Source: Flavihumibacter stibioxidans
GTDB lineage: Bacteria; Bacteroidota; Bacteroidia; Chitinophagales; Chitinophagaceae
Direction: 5' to 3'
DNA: 64,000 bases
NCBI RefSeq assembly: GCF_014332695.1
Contig: NZ_MBUA01000031.1
Location: forward strand, 1-64,000
Part shown: in pieces, positions 37,505 to 46,807 of the stretch
Numbering within the stretch: position 1 is the stretch's first letter
How the letters are laid out: every line of letters begins with the position of its first letter
Position numbers and translations under genes: made by a program
Notes under the pieces: model-generated
Database searches by the model: none
What the model saw: the letters and a program-made list of their open reading frames with translations, nothing else
What the model was told of the DNA's origin: nothing

Positions 37505-38026
37505 ATGATGAAAATGATCAGTTTTATTATCGGGCTGCTCCTGGTGGGTTTCAGTGCTTTTTCGCAGAAAAATGCTGTTTTCAGGTCCTGTAATTATGCC
37601 GGAATCGTTGCCGGGGAGTCTTCACCTGCGTTTGAATTTCACACGGTAAACGGCATTGCATTTAAGCAATGGACTGCCGGTGTAGGATTGGGCTGGGACC
37701 GGTACAGGATAGAATCCTTCCCATTGTACCTTTCACTCAAAAGGGAATGGGGTGGCCGAAGGCATGCTTTTATGGCGGGGATCGACGGCGGCGGCAATTT
37801 TAGTGCATTCAGGCCCGGGGTCTATGGTCGCACCGGTATAGGCTGGAAGGTGAAGCTGCAAAAATTAAGGTCCGCTTTTCTGATGGATGTGGGTTACAGT
37901 TATAAGCAGCTAATTGAAAAAAGATGGGTAACAATGCCTTGTCTTGTTCCTCCCTGCATGGAAGCCGGGGAACGCTATAATTACCAGTTTACCAGTCTGT
38001 CATTCCGGATGGGATGGATGTTTTAA
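37505..38026 (+). CDS. Small barrel-like outer-membrane protein
   Basis: This 173-residue protein has a signal peptide (MMKMISFIIGLLLVGFSAFS) and a series of amphipathic strands (WTAGVGLGWDRYRIESFPLY, HAFMAGIDGGGNF, SAFLMDVGYSYKQL, FTSLSFRMGWMF) ending in Phe, the signature of a small outer-membrane beta-barrel. Two Cys (MPCLVPPC) near residues 149 and 154 may form a disulfide. It starts 2 bp after the LVIVD lipoprotein stop, so it is the fourth gene of the ECF sigma operon. Its TAA overlaps the stop of queG (TTAA, 38023-38026). Confidence 0.8.
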   Translation: MMKMISFIIGLLLVGFSAFSQKNAVFRSCNYAGIVAGESSPAFEFHTVNGIAFKQWTAGVGLGWDRYRIESFPLYLSLKREWGGRRHAFMAGIDGGGNFSAFRPGVYGRTGIGWKVKLQKLRSAFLMDVGYSYKQLIEKRWVTMPCLVPPCMEAGERYNYQFTSLSFRMGWMF

Positions 38027-38970
38027 GGTGATGACGGACCAGTGGTCTGAATGAACCGCAGGTTCCTCAAAATGCCCTGGTATTTGGAACGTTTCAGGGG
38101 CGAATAGCGGAAAAGTTTTCTGAATTGTTCCTCGCCCAGCGCTTCCCAGTCACCTGAACTCATATTGAGCAGGCCCGGTATGGGTTTAAATGCTGCTTCA
38201 CTATGCGGTTTGGAGAAGCGGTTCCAGGGGCATACGTCCTGGCATACATCACAACCAAACAGCCAGTCGCCAAACTTTCCCTGCATATTTCCTGGTATCA
38301 GCATTTCCTTCAATTCAATGGTGAAGTAGGAAATACACTGGCTTCCGTTAATCGTTTTATTTTCAAGAATGGCATCGGTCGGACAAGCGTCTATGCATTT
38401 CCGGCAGGTTCCGCAATAATCGCCTGCAAAAGCTGTGTCATGTTGCAGGTCAAGGTCAGTAATCAGGGTTGCAATGAAAAAAAAGGATCCGGCTCCTTTA
38501 TGGATCAGGTTTCCGTTCTTGCCTATCCAGCCCAGGCCGCTTTCCCTTGCCCAGGCCCGTTCGAGTACGGGTGCAGAATCCACAAAACCCCGTCCGTTTA
38601 CATTTCCTGCAATTTCGCGAACCCGGAATAACAATTCATTCAATTTCGTTCTGATTACCTCATGGTAGTCACTTCCATAGGCATATTTCGAGATCTGTGG
38701 TACATCATTTTGCTGACGCGTATCCGGATAATAATTCATCAGCAATGTAATTACAGATTTTGCGCCGGGCACCAGTTTCATCGGATCCACACGAAGGTCA
38801 AAATGGTTGGCCATATAAGACATGCTGCCATGGTAGTTTTTATTCAACCAGTTTTCAAGACGCACAGCATCTTCATCCAGCCTTTTTGCTTTTGCAATGC
38901 CACAGTGAAAAAATCCCAATTCTGCAGCCAGACTTTTTATTCTTTCGGATAAGTTTTGAATCTCAGTCAA
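38023..38970 (-). CDS. queG: Epoxyqueuosine reductase
   Basis: This 315-residue cytosolic enzyme performs the last step of queuosine formation in tRNA, reducing epoxyqueuosine with cobalamin and two 4Fe-4S clusters. Cluster motifs are CGTCRKCIDACPT near residue 189 and CDVCQDVCPWNRF near 241, with a further Cys in GSQCISYFTIE. It is divergent from the first DUF3857 gene across only 35 bp. queD lies 10 kb away at 49378-49734, so the pathway genes are dispersed. Confidence 0.95.
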   Translation of the reverse strand: MTEIQNLSERIKSLAAELGFFHCGIAKAKRLDEDAVRLENWLNKNYHGSMSYMANHFDLRVDPMKLVPGAKSVITLLMNYYPDTRQQNDVPQISKYAYGSDYHEVIRTKLNELLFRVREIAGNVNGRGFVDSAPVLERAWARESGLGWIGKNGNLIHKGAGSFFFIATLITDLDLQHDTAFAGDYCGTCRKCIDACPTDAILENKTINGSQCISYFTIELKEMLIPGNMQGKFGDWLFGCDVCQDVCPWNRFSKPHSEAAFKPIPGLLNMSSGDWEALGEEQFRKLFRYSPLKRSKYQGILRNLRFIQTTGPSSP

Positions 38971-39005
38971 AATTTATATTTTTCGAAATTTTAAACACAC
39001 ATTCC

Positions 39006-41030
39006 ATGAAAATTAACCGCCTTTTCCTGTGTACTTTTCTGTTTTTTTCCCTTGCTTCCATAGCACAAGATAAGCTGCCTTTTAAATTCGGAAAATTAAG
39101 TCCCGCCGATTTTACCCAGGGTGTGCCTGCTTTTGATACCGGGGCTCATGCACTTGTTCTCGGGGATGTGGGTGTTTCACGCATTGTTCCCAATTTCAAT
39201 GGTGGCTTTGGGTATGAATTCGAGCGCAGGATTCGTGTTAAGATTCTTGATAAAAACGGTGTGGATGCGGGAAAATTTTTGATACCGGTTTATTTTTCAA
39301 AAACCAATGATTCCAAGGAGGAAGTGAAGAGCATAAAGGGCACCACCTACAACCTTGATGCAGGTAAGATAACCGAGACAAAACTCGAAAACAACCAGGT
39401 TTTTACTGAAAAGCAGTCGCGTAACTATCATATAAAGAAATTTTCCATGCCCGCGCTCAAAGAGGGCTCCATATTTGAACTCAGCTATAGAATTGAATCA
39501 GATTTCCTGTTCGAATTCCGCCCCTGGGTGTTCCAGGGTGATTATCCCTGCCTTTGGAGTGAGTATGAGATTGAAGTGCCGGAATACTATGATTATGTTT
39601 ACCTGAGCCAGGGATTTCTTCCCTATCATATCTCAACCAAGAAAGAAGTGCCACGTGCCTACAAAATCAGGGGTGGGGACGCCGGAACCATGGGGCTAAA
39701 ACAAAATGACTTTACCCTCAACGGCAGTGCCATGCAAAAGCGGTGGGTCATAAAAAACATACCATCCCTAAAGGAAGAGAGCTTCACCACAAGTCTCGAA
39801 AATTACCGCAGCAAAATTGAATTCCAACTGTCTTCGATCCGGTATCCTAATTCTAATCCAATACCCATCCTGGAGGACTGGCCAAAAGTGACAGAAAATC
39901 TGATGAGCCACCAAAACTTTGGGGATCAGTTGAAAAAAGCAGAAGGATATGTAGAGGAATTGCTGGTGCCGGTACTGGCAGGAATAACAGACCCTGTTGA
40001 AAAAGCCAGGCGTATCTATGCCTACGTAAGGGACAATTATACCTGCACCAGCAGGGGAAGCATGTATACCTCCACCGGTTTGAAAAACCTTATTAAAACG
40101 AAGAGTGGTAATGTTGCCGACCTTAACCTGCTGCTGATAGCAATGTTAAAAAGCCAGAATATTGAAGCTTATCCTGTAATCCTGAGTACCAGGTCACAGG
40201 GTCAGACCCACCAGATATACCCGTTAATGGACCGTTTCAACTATGTTATTTGTGCTGCATTAATAGCTGAATCTGAATTTTTGCTGGATGCCAGTTCTCC
40301 AGATCTTGGTTTTGACAAACTAGATATTCGTTGCTATAACGGTCATGCGCGGGTGCTGATGAAAGATCCCGTTCCTATATACCTGTTAGCAGATTCTTTA
40401 TTGGAAAGGAAAGTGACAATGGCTACTGTGATTGTTGATAAGGATAGCTTAAAGGGCGGCATCCAGACCAATTTTGGTTATTATGAATCCCAAAGCCGGC
40501 GTGAATATATCCGGGAAAAGAGTGAAAATGCTTATTTCGAACAAATCAAAACAAGTTATGGAACCGATTACAGCATAACCCGTACCCATATTGACTCCTT
40601 AAAAAAACTGGACCTACCTATTAAGGTATATTATGATCTGGCAATTGGTCGGGAGGGTGAAGATATCATATACCTCGATCCTGTACTCGTGCCATTCTCC
40701 CGGGAAAACCCGTTCAAATCAACCAGCCGGATGTACCCGGTGGAAATGCCATACCGTATTGATGAAACCTACCTGCTCAATTTTGAAATCCCCGAAGGAT
40801 ATAAAGTAGATGAACTTCCAAAATCAGTAAAAGTGTCGTTGAATGAAAGTGATGGCAGTTTTGAGTATATCATAAATGCTGATGCAAGCCGAATTAAACT
40901 GCGTACAAGAGTGTCTTTGGCAAAAGCCAGTTTTAATCCGGAAGATTATGATTCACTCAGGGAATTTTTTGGATTTGTAATAAAAAAACAGGCAGAACAG
41001 ATCGTACTCAAGAAAATAGCCAACCCATGA
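39006..41030 (+). CDS. Exported DUF3857/transglutaminase-like protein, degenerate active site
   Basis: This 674-residue protein has a signal peptide (MKINRLFLCTFLFFSLASIA), a DUF3857 domain (about residues 55-250) and a transglutaminase-like domain (about 285-420). In the active version of this fold the nucleophilic Cys is in GDCKD-type sequence; here it reads SGNVADLNLLL with Val370 in place of Cys, and the later His is Tyr (RFNYVICAAL). It is therefore probably non-catalytic, acting as a binding partner. It overlaps the next gene, an intact relative, by 4 bp (ATGA), so the two form a pair. The start at 39006 is set by the signal peptide. Confidence 0.85.
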   Translation: MKINRLFLCTFLFFSLASIAQDKLPFKFGKLSPADFTQGVPAFDTGAHALVLGDVGVSRIVPNFNGGFGYEFERRIRVKILDKNGVDAGKFLIPVYFSKTNDSKEEVKSIKGTTYNLDAGKITETKLENNQVFTEKQSRNYHIKKFSMPALKEGSIFELSYRIESDFLFEFRPWVFQGDYPCLWSEYEIEVPEYYDYVYLSQGFLPYHISTKKEVPRAYKIRGGDAGTMGLKQNDFTLNGSAMQKRWVIKNIPSLKEESFTTSLENYRSKIEFQLSSIRYPNSNPIPILEDWPKVTENLMSHQNFGDQLKKAEGYVEELLVPVLAGITDPVEKARRIYAYVRDNYTCTSRGSMYTSTGLKNLIKTKSGNVADLNLLLIAMLKSQNIEAYPVILSTRSQGQTHQIYPLMDRFNYVICAALIAESEFLLDASSPDLGFDKLDIRCYNGHARVLMKDPVPIYLLADSLLERKVTMATVIVDKDSLKGGIQTNFGYYESQSRREYIREKSENAYFEQIKTSYGTDYSITRTHIDSLKKLDLPIKVYYDLAIGREGEDIIYLDPVLVPFSRENPFKSTSRMYPVEMPYRIDETYLLNFEIPEGYKVDELPKSVKVSLNESDGSFEYIINADASRIKLRTRVSLAKASFNPEDYDSLREFFGFVIKKQAEQIVLKKIANP

Positions 41031-42934
41031 TTAGCCGGAATTATATTTTTTCTGCCTTATTACTTATGATGGCACTGCGGAGTTATGCCGCAGATTACCC
41101 GGTTTCTTCCATTCCCAAACCCTTGGTGAAATATGCCAATGCAGTTATCAGGCTGAGGGAACATGAAGTTGAAATACATTCCATTAATAAGGTTACCATC
41201 AGGGAGCATTATGTGATAACCATTCTGAATGAGGCAGGAGACAATCACGCCTACTGGACTGAGCATTATTCCAAATTGAACAGTGTGGATAGAATCGAAG
41301 GCACTTTGTATGATGCAGCGGGGAATAAAATAAGGACACTGAAAAAGTCCGAAATCAAGGATGAACCAGTCAGTTCACAAATGACCATGGTGGATGATAA
41401 CCGTGTTAAATACCATAATTTCTTTCATCGGGAATATCCGTATACGGTCGAATACCAATCCACCAGGACTGAATCACAGACCATGTTTCTTCCCAACTGG
41501 TCACCAGTGCCTTCACGGGGAGTATCCGTTGAAAAAAGCAGTTTTACCCTGATTTCAGATATAGATTATCAGTACAGGGTTAAAACATACAACTATCCTT
41601 CTAAATCAATTCAGTCAACACTAAGGAATAAGAGGTTAGAAAAATGGGAAGTGATGCAGGTGCCTGCCGCACCTGCAGAATATGCATCACCACCTATCCA
41701 TGAAATTGCACCTTATGTAAGTTTCGCCCCTACAAGTTTCAGGATCGACGATTTCAGGGGCGATATGAGCAGTTGGAAAGAGCTGGGGAAATTTCAGTAC
41801 CATTTGAATAAAGGAATGGATGTTCTTCCCGAATCAGATAAACAAAAAGTTGCAGAGATAGTCCGTGGACTGAATTTTGATGAAGAGAAGGTGACTGCCA
41901 TCTATAGGTATATGCAGGAAAAAACACATTATGTCGGCATTCAGCTTGGCATTGGTGGATGGCGTCCATTTCCGGCAGAAATGGTCTCGTCCAAAGGCTA
42001 TGGAGATTGTAAGGCGCTATCCAATTATATGGTTGCGCTGCTGAAGGAGGCCGGAATCAAAGCCTATTATACATTGATCAGGGGTGGTGAATATGAAAGG
42101 GATATTCCAGCCGATTTTCCCGCACAGGTTTTTAATCATGTTGTTTGTGCCGTTCCCCTGAAGAATGATACCATCTGGCTGGAATGTACCAGCCAGACAG
42201 TTCCATCCGGTTATATGGGAAAGTTTACCGGGAACAGAAACGCGTTACTGATTACTGAAGATGGGGGGAAGTTGGTGAGAACACCCCGTTACAGACAATC
42301 CGATAATCTCTTCCATTCAAATATAATGGCACGATTGGATGCATCCGGAAATCTCGAAATGGATGTGATGAATAATTACCAGGCAGAATGCAGCGATGAT
42401 CTTCATGGAAGGATTCATGCACAATCCAGGGAGGAACAACAAAAATACCTGGATAAAAACCTTGACCTGCCACATTATGAAATCAAGGATTTTAGTTATA
42501 AAGAGTTGCAAAATAAGCTTCCGGTTATCGAAGAAAGGATTAGCCTAACCGCAGCTAACTATGCCCAGATCTCCGGTAAAAGATTATTTATTATTCCCAA
42601 CCTGCTCAATAAATGGAATAGTAAACTTGCTATTGATACAGCCAGGTTCTATGACATTGACCTGCAGGAAACCAGAATAGAATCTGATACGGTGACAATT
42701 GAAGTGCCGGCGGGGTACCGGGCTGAATCCTTTCCCAAACCACTTGATCTTCAGACAGATTTTGGAAGGTACCAGTCGGCAGCCGAATTAAATGGTAACA
42801 TTATACGCTATACAAGGCGACTTAAACTAAACCAGGGAAGGTTTCCGGCAAAATCATTTAATGACCTGGTGCGTTTCTATGACCAGATGTACAAGGCAGA
42901 CAGGGCCAGGTTGGTATTGGTAAAATCTGAATAA
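41027..42934 (+). CDS. Exported DUF3857/transglutaminase protein
   Basis: This 635-residue protein has a signal peptide (ISRNYIFSALLLMMALRSYA), DUF3857 (about 40-230) and a transglutaminase-like core (about 275-390) with intact catalytic Cys328 (GYGDCKALSNYM), a His in FNHVVC near 372 and an acidic third residue in IWLECTS. It is probably a periplasmic cysteine protease or cross-linker. It is translationally coupled (4-bp overlap) to the preceding relative, which has lost its catalytic residues. A C-terminal beta-rich region (about 480-635) matches the same part of the neighbour. Target unknown. Confidence 0.87.
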   Translation: MISRNYIFSALLLMMALRSYAADYPVSSIPKPLVKYANAVIRLREHEVEIHSINKVTIREHYVITILNEAGDNHAYWTEHYSKLNSVDRIEGTLYDAAGNKIRTLKKSEIKDEPVSSQMTMVDDNRVKYHNFFHREYPYTVEYQSTRTESQTMFLPNWSPVPSRGVSVEKSSFTLISDIDYQYRVKTYNYPSKSIQSTLRNKRLEKWEVMQVPAAPAEYASPPIHEIAPYVSFAPTSFRIDDFRGDMSSWKELGKFQYHLNKGMDVLPESDKQKVAEIVRGLNFDEEKVTAIYRYMQEKTHYVGIQLGIGGWRPFPAEMVSSKGYGDCKALSNYMVALLKEAGIKAYYTLIRGGEYERDIPADFPAQVFNHVVCAVPLKNDTIWLECTSQTVPSGYMGKFTGNRNALLITEDGGKLVRTPRYRQSDNLFHSNIMARLDASGNLEMDVMNNYQAECSDDLHGRIHAQSREEQQKYLDKNLDLPHYEIKDFSYKELQNKLPVIEERISLTAANYAQISGKRLFIIPNLLNKWNSKLAIDTARFYDIDLQETRIESDTVTIEVPAGYRAESFPKPLDLQTDFGRYQSAAELNGNIIRYTRRLKLNQGRFPAKSFNDLVRFYDQMYKADRARLVLVKSE

Positions 42935-42936
42935 TG

Positions 42937-43986
42937 TTATTGTGGGATATGCTGTTCAATCAATTCCCGGATCTCTTCAAAAATCATCCGTTTCTGGTCG
43001 GGTGATTCCCCCTTTGTGAAAACGATGGCAGCATATCCCTTTCCCTTATGGATCCAGGGCCAGGTACCACTAATACCCGGACAATTCACAAGTATCCCAT
43101 TTCCCTGTTCATCTTTTTCCTGCAGCCAGCAGCCAAGTCCGTATGCATTTCCCTGTGATAACGGAGAAGCATATACGATTTGAGCATTCGCGGTTTGCAT
43201 TTTCAATATCTCATTGACAGAATTTTCACTCAATACCTGTTTGCCATTGTACATTCCCTTATTAAGCAGCATCGAGAGAAATTTTATGTAGTCGTCTGCA
43301 GAAGACTTGCCGCCGGCAGATGGGCTCTCTGAATAGATGCCGTCACTCATGAAATTTGTCCGCCTCAAGCCAAGTGCTTTTCCCAGGCGATCGCGCATCA
43401 GCCGGTCAAAAGGCTTTTTAGCAATCACTTCAAGCACCCTGCCTGCTATATTTGGTCCGATATTGCCATAATAGAACTGGGTGCCCTGTTTGCCCTTCAT
43501 ATTGCGGTCCTTCGCAAAACTGTTCACTTCATCTTCCAGTGTGTCAAATTTCTTCTTCTTGAGGGCAGTACGAAAAACCGGAGGGTCAGTTTCTATGGTG
43601 GTAGTGTGGGATAAGCATTGACGTAAGGTGATATATCCCTTGCTGTAACTTTGGTAAATCGGGAGGTAATCGCCCAGTTTATCATCCAAAGAAAGCTTTC
43701 CCTCCTCCACGAAAGTCATCACCAGCGCTGCCGTTAACCATTGACTGGCCGCACCAATAGGCTCCTGCATGGTGGCTTTCAATTCGCCGAACTCCTTCCT
43801 GTAAACATCCTTGCCGTCTTTTTGTACAATTACCACAAAATCATTCCCCAGGTCTTTGGCATATTTCTGTAGTCCTTCCGTAAGTGCTGGAATATCTGGA
43901 CCCTTGCCAGGTTTTACCTGTGCGCTCAACGGAACAATAAAAGACAGACCGGCAGCCAGAAAGGCTGTTTGCAACAGATTTCGCAT
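42937..43986 (-). CDS. Exported beta-lactamase-fold serine hydrolase homologue, SxxK motif lost
   Basis: This 349-residue protein has a signal peptide (MRNLLQTAFLAAGLSFIVPL) and an S12-type fold. Where active relatives read S-A-S-K-W-L, with SxxK serine and lysine, this one reads A79-A-S-Q82-W-L, so both catalytic residues are replaced. The second motif YGN (FYYGNIGPNIAGRVLEV) is preserved. The nucleotides at 43741-43775 confirm the codons. Everything else (length, hydrophobic core) is normal, so it is a probable pseudoenzyme rather than a pseudogene. Role unknown. Confidence 0.82.
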   Translation of the reverse strand: MRNLLQTAFLAAGLSFIVPLSAQVKPGKGPDIPALTEGLQKYAKDLGNDFVVIVQKDGKDVYRKEFGELKATMQEPIGAASQWLTAALVMTFVEEGKLSLDDKLGDYLPIYQSYSKGYITLRQCLSHTTTIETDPPVFRTALKKKKFDTLEDEVNSFAKDRNMKGKQGTQFYYGNIGPNIAGRVLEVIAKKPFDRLMRDRLGKALGLRRTNFMSDGIYSESPSAGGKSSADDYIKFLSMLLNKGMYNGKQVLSENSVNEILKMQTANAQIVYASPLSQGNAYGLGCWLQEKDEQGNGILVNCPGISGTWPWIHKGKGYAAIVFTKGESPDQKRMIFEEIRELIEQHIPQ

Positions 43987-44194
43987 GGGAGATGTTTAAA
44001 TAAAATTAAATCATGGAACTGTTCCGATAACGTTAAAAAGCACCCGAAATGTTGCAGCCTGTAATTTTTTCCGAAATAAGGGTCTGGAACTGCAGATGAG
44101 TCAGTTTTTTTTAATTTCTACTGACATAGTTGCCGAAAAACAAGCTTGGATTGGGGTTTGCGGATTGTAATGGAACCTTAGAAATGAACAAAAT

Positions 44195-46795
44195 ATGAAC
44201 CTGAACAATTTTACCGTAAAGGCTGCCGAAATCATACAGCAGTCCCAGCAGATTGCTTTCAATGGCCAGAATGCCAATATTGAAACGGAACACATATTAA
44301 AAGCATTGCTCGACCAGCAGGAATCACCCGTAAAATTTTTATTGAAAAAAAATTCAGTAAACCTGCAGCAACTTGACACCCAGTTGGAACAACTCTTAAG
44401 TAAGCTGCCACAGGTGCAGGGAGGAGAGCCAGCCCAGTCTATCAGCCGCGATGCCAATAATGTTGTTCTGCGCGCCGGCGCTGTGCTGAAATCATTCGGG
44501 GATGAATTCGTAACCCCGGAACATCTTTTACTGGCTATCCAGCAGGGTAATGATGCTGCAGCAAAATTACTGAAAGACGCCGGTCTCACAGAAAAAGGAC
44601 TGATTGCGGCCATCAAGGAACTTCGGAAAGGAGAAACCATCACCTCCCAAACCCAGGAAACCCAGTTCAATACACTGAACAAGTACGCCAAGAACCTGAA
44701 CGAACTGGCACGTAATGGTAAACTCGATCCGGTGATCGGTCGTGATGAGGAGATTCGCCGGACGCTGCATATCCTGTCACGCAGGAGTAAGAACAACCCC
44801 ATCCTGGTAGGTGAACCAGGGGTTGGTAAAACAGCCATTGCAGAGGGACTTGCCATGCGAATCGTAAATGGTGATGTGCCTGAAAACCTGAAAAGCAAAA
44901 TCATTTTTGCGCTGGACATGGGCCAGTTGATTGCAGGTGCCAAATACAAAGGTGAGTTCGAAGAAAGGTTGAAAGGAGTGGTAAACGAAGTGGCCAAAAG
45001 CGAAGGGGAGATTATTCTCTTCATCGATGAGATCCATACCCTGATCGGTGCCGGTGGCGGTGAAGGAGCCATGGATGCCGCCAATATCCTGAAACCGGCC
45101 CTGGCAAGGGGCGAACTGCGTGCCATTGGCGCCACCACCCTGAATGAATACCAGAAATATTTCGAAAAAGACAAGGCACTGGAACGCCGCTTCCAGAAAG
45201 TGATGATCGATGAACCTTCCGTGGAAGATGCGATCTCAATCCTGCGTGGCATCAAAGACCGCTATGAAACCCACCACCATGTAAGAATCAAGGATGAAGC
45301 CATTATCGCTGCCGTGGAATTGTCACACCGCTATATCACCGATCGTTTCCTTCCCGACAAAGCCATTGACCTGATAGATGAAAGTGCCGCCAAGCTGCGC
45401 CTGGAAATGAATTCCATGCCGGAAGAACTGGATAAACTGGAACGCCAGATCAGGCAGCTTGAAATCGAAAGGGAAGCCATCAAACGCGAGAATGATGAAG
45501 ATAAACTGAGGGCGCTGAATATTGAGATCAGTAACCTGAGTGTGGAACGCGATACCCTGAAAGCCAGGTGGCAGCAGGAGAAAGACCTGGTGGAAAAAGT
45601 GCAGACAGCCAAAGCAACCATAGAAGAACTGAAGCTGGAAGCTGAAAGGGCCGAACGCAATGGCGAATATGGCAGGGTAGCTGAAATCCGGTATGGAAAG
45701 GTACAGGAGCAGGAAAAGATCATTGCAGACATGACCGCCGAACTGGAAGCCTACGGCGCCCAGAGCAGCCGTCTCATGAAAGAGGAAGTGGATGCCGAGG
45801 ATATTGCGGAATCTGTGGCCAAGGCAACCGGTATTCCGGTGGCTAAAATGCTGCAGAGCGAAAAAGAAAAACTCCTCCACCTGGAGGATCATCTGCATGA
45901 AAGAGTGGTCGGACAGGAAGAAGCCATCACGGCGGTAGCCGATGCCATTCGCAGGAGCAGGGCTGGATTGAGCGATCCCCGCAAGCCCATCGGGTCATTT
46001 ATTTTCCTGGGTACCACCGGGGTCGGTAAAACAGAACTTGCCAAGGCATTGGCCGGATACCTCTTCGATGACGAACACCTCATGACCCGTATCGACATGA
46101 GTGAATACCAGGAGAAGCATACGGTTTCAAGACTGGTGGGAGCACCTCCGGGTTATGTCGGTTATGATGAAGGCGGCCAACTGACCGAGTCTGTCAGGCG
46201 TAAACCTTATAGTGTGGTGCTGCTGGATGAAATTGAAAAAGCCCACCCCGATGTATGGAATGTGATGCTGCAGGTGCTGGACGATGGCCGGCTTACAGAT
46301 AACAAGGGCCGGGTGGTTGACTTTAAAAACACCATCATCATCATGACCAGCAATATCGGCAGTCATATCATCCAGGGCAATTTTGAGGACGTTACCGAAG
46401 CGAATAAGGATGAAATCGTGGATAAAACAAAAAGGGAAGTGATGGATTTGCTCAGGCAGACTATCCGTCCTGAGTTTTTAAACCGGGTGGATGAGATCAT
46501 CATGTTCCAGCCCCTGATGCGCAATGATATCCGCAATATTATAAAGATCCAACTGAGCCAGTTGAAACAACTGGTTGGTAAGAACGGGATCGTGCTGGAA
46601 TTCAGTGATTATGCTGTTGACTTCCTCGCAGAACATGGATTTGACCCCGTATTTGGAGCAAGGCCATTGAAGCGACTGATCCAGAAGGAAATTGTTAACC
46701 AACTCAGTAAGCGGCTGCTCATGGGTGATATCGATAAAAACAGGCCGGTGCTGGTGGATGTGTTTGATGGAGTGGTTGTATTCAGGAATGAATAA
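44195..46795 (+). CDS. clpB: ATP-dependent disaggregase ClpB
   Basis: This 866-residue AAA+ chaperone extracts and refolds aggregated proteins together with DnaK. Domains: Clp N-domain (1-145), NBD1 with Walker A GEPGVGKTA near 205 and Walker B ILFIDEIHTL near 275, the coiled-coil M-domain (about 405-525, typical of ClpB rather than ClpA/C), and NBD2 with Walker A GTTGVGKTE near 606. It is preceded by 208 bp without a gene (43987-44194), in which I see no clear heat-shock element. An SRAP gene follows 12 bp after the stop. Confidence 0.97.
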   Translation: MNLNNFTVKAAEIIQQSQQIAFNGQNANIETEHILKALLDQQESPVKFLLKKNSVNLQQLDTQLEQLLSKLPQVQGGEPAQSISRDANNVVLRAGAVLKSFGDEFVTPEHLLLAIQQGNDAAAKLLKDAGLTEKGLIAAIKELRKGETITSQTQETQFNTLNKYAKNLNELARNGKLDPVIGRDEEIRRTLHILSRRSKNNPILVGEPGVGKTAIAEGLAMRIVNGDVPENLKSKIIFALDMGQLIAGAKYKGEFEERLKGVVNEVAKSEGEIILFIDEIHTLIGAGGGEGAMDAANILKPALARGELRAIGATTLNEYQKYFEKDKALERRFQKVMIDEPSVEDAISILRGIKDRYETHHHVRIKDEAIIAAVELSHRYITDRFLPDKAIDLIDESAAKLRLEMNSMPEELDKLERQIRQLEIEREAIKRENDEDKLRALNIEISNLSVERDTLKARWQQEKDLVEKVQTAKATIEELKLEAERAERNGEYGRVAEIRYGKVQEQEKIIADMTAELEAYGAQSSRLMKEEVDAEDIAESVAKATGIPVAKMLQSEKEKLLHLEDHLHERVVGQEEAITAVADAIRRSRAGLSDPRKPIGSFIFLGTTGVGKTELAKALAGYLFDDEHLMTRIDMSEYQEKHTVSRLVGAPPGYVGYDEGGQLTESVRRKPYSVVLLDEIEKAHPDVWNVMLQVLDDGRLTDNKGRVVDFKNTIIIMTSNIGSHIIQGNFEDVTEANKDEIVDKTKREVMDLLRQTIRPEFLNRVDEIIMFQPLMRNDIRNIIKIQLSQLKQLVGKNGIVLEFSDYAVDFLAEHGFDPVFGARPLKRLIQKEIVNQLSKRLLMGDIDKNRPVLVDVFDGVVVFRNE

Positions 46796-46807
46796 GTAAA
46801 TTCGGGT

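Noticed and set aside
38760-39005. Upstream in-frame extension of the first DUF3857 gene into queG.
   Set aside because: The ATG at 39006 is followed directly by a clear signal peptide; the extension would be antisense to queG coding sequence.
44013-44027. GGAAC-T-GTTCC palindrome upstream of the degenerate serine hydrolase gene, considered as an operator.
   Set aside because: Only 5-bp arms, expected by chance in 64 kb, with no nearby regulator or matching promoter.
44101-45255. Open frame of about 384 codons antisense to clpB.
   Set aside because: Ser/Arg-rich low-complexity translation typical of an antisense shadow of a strongly biased gene.
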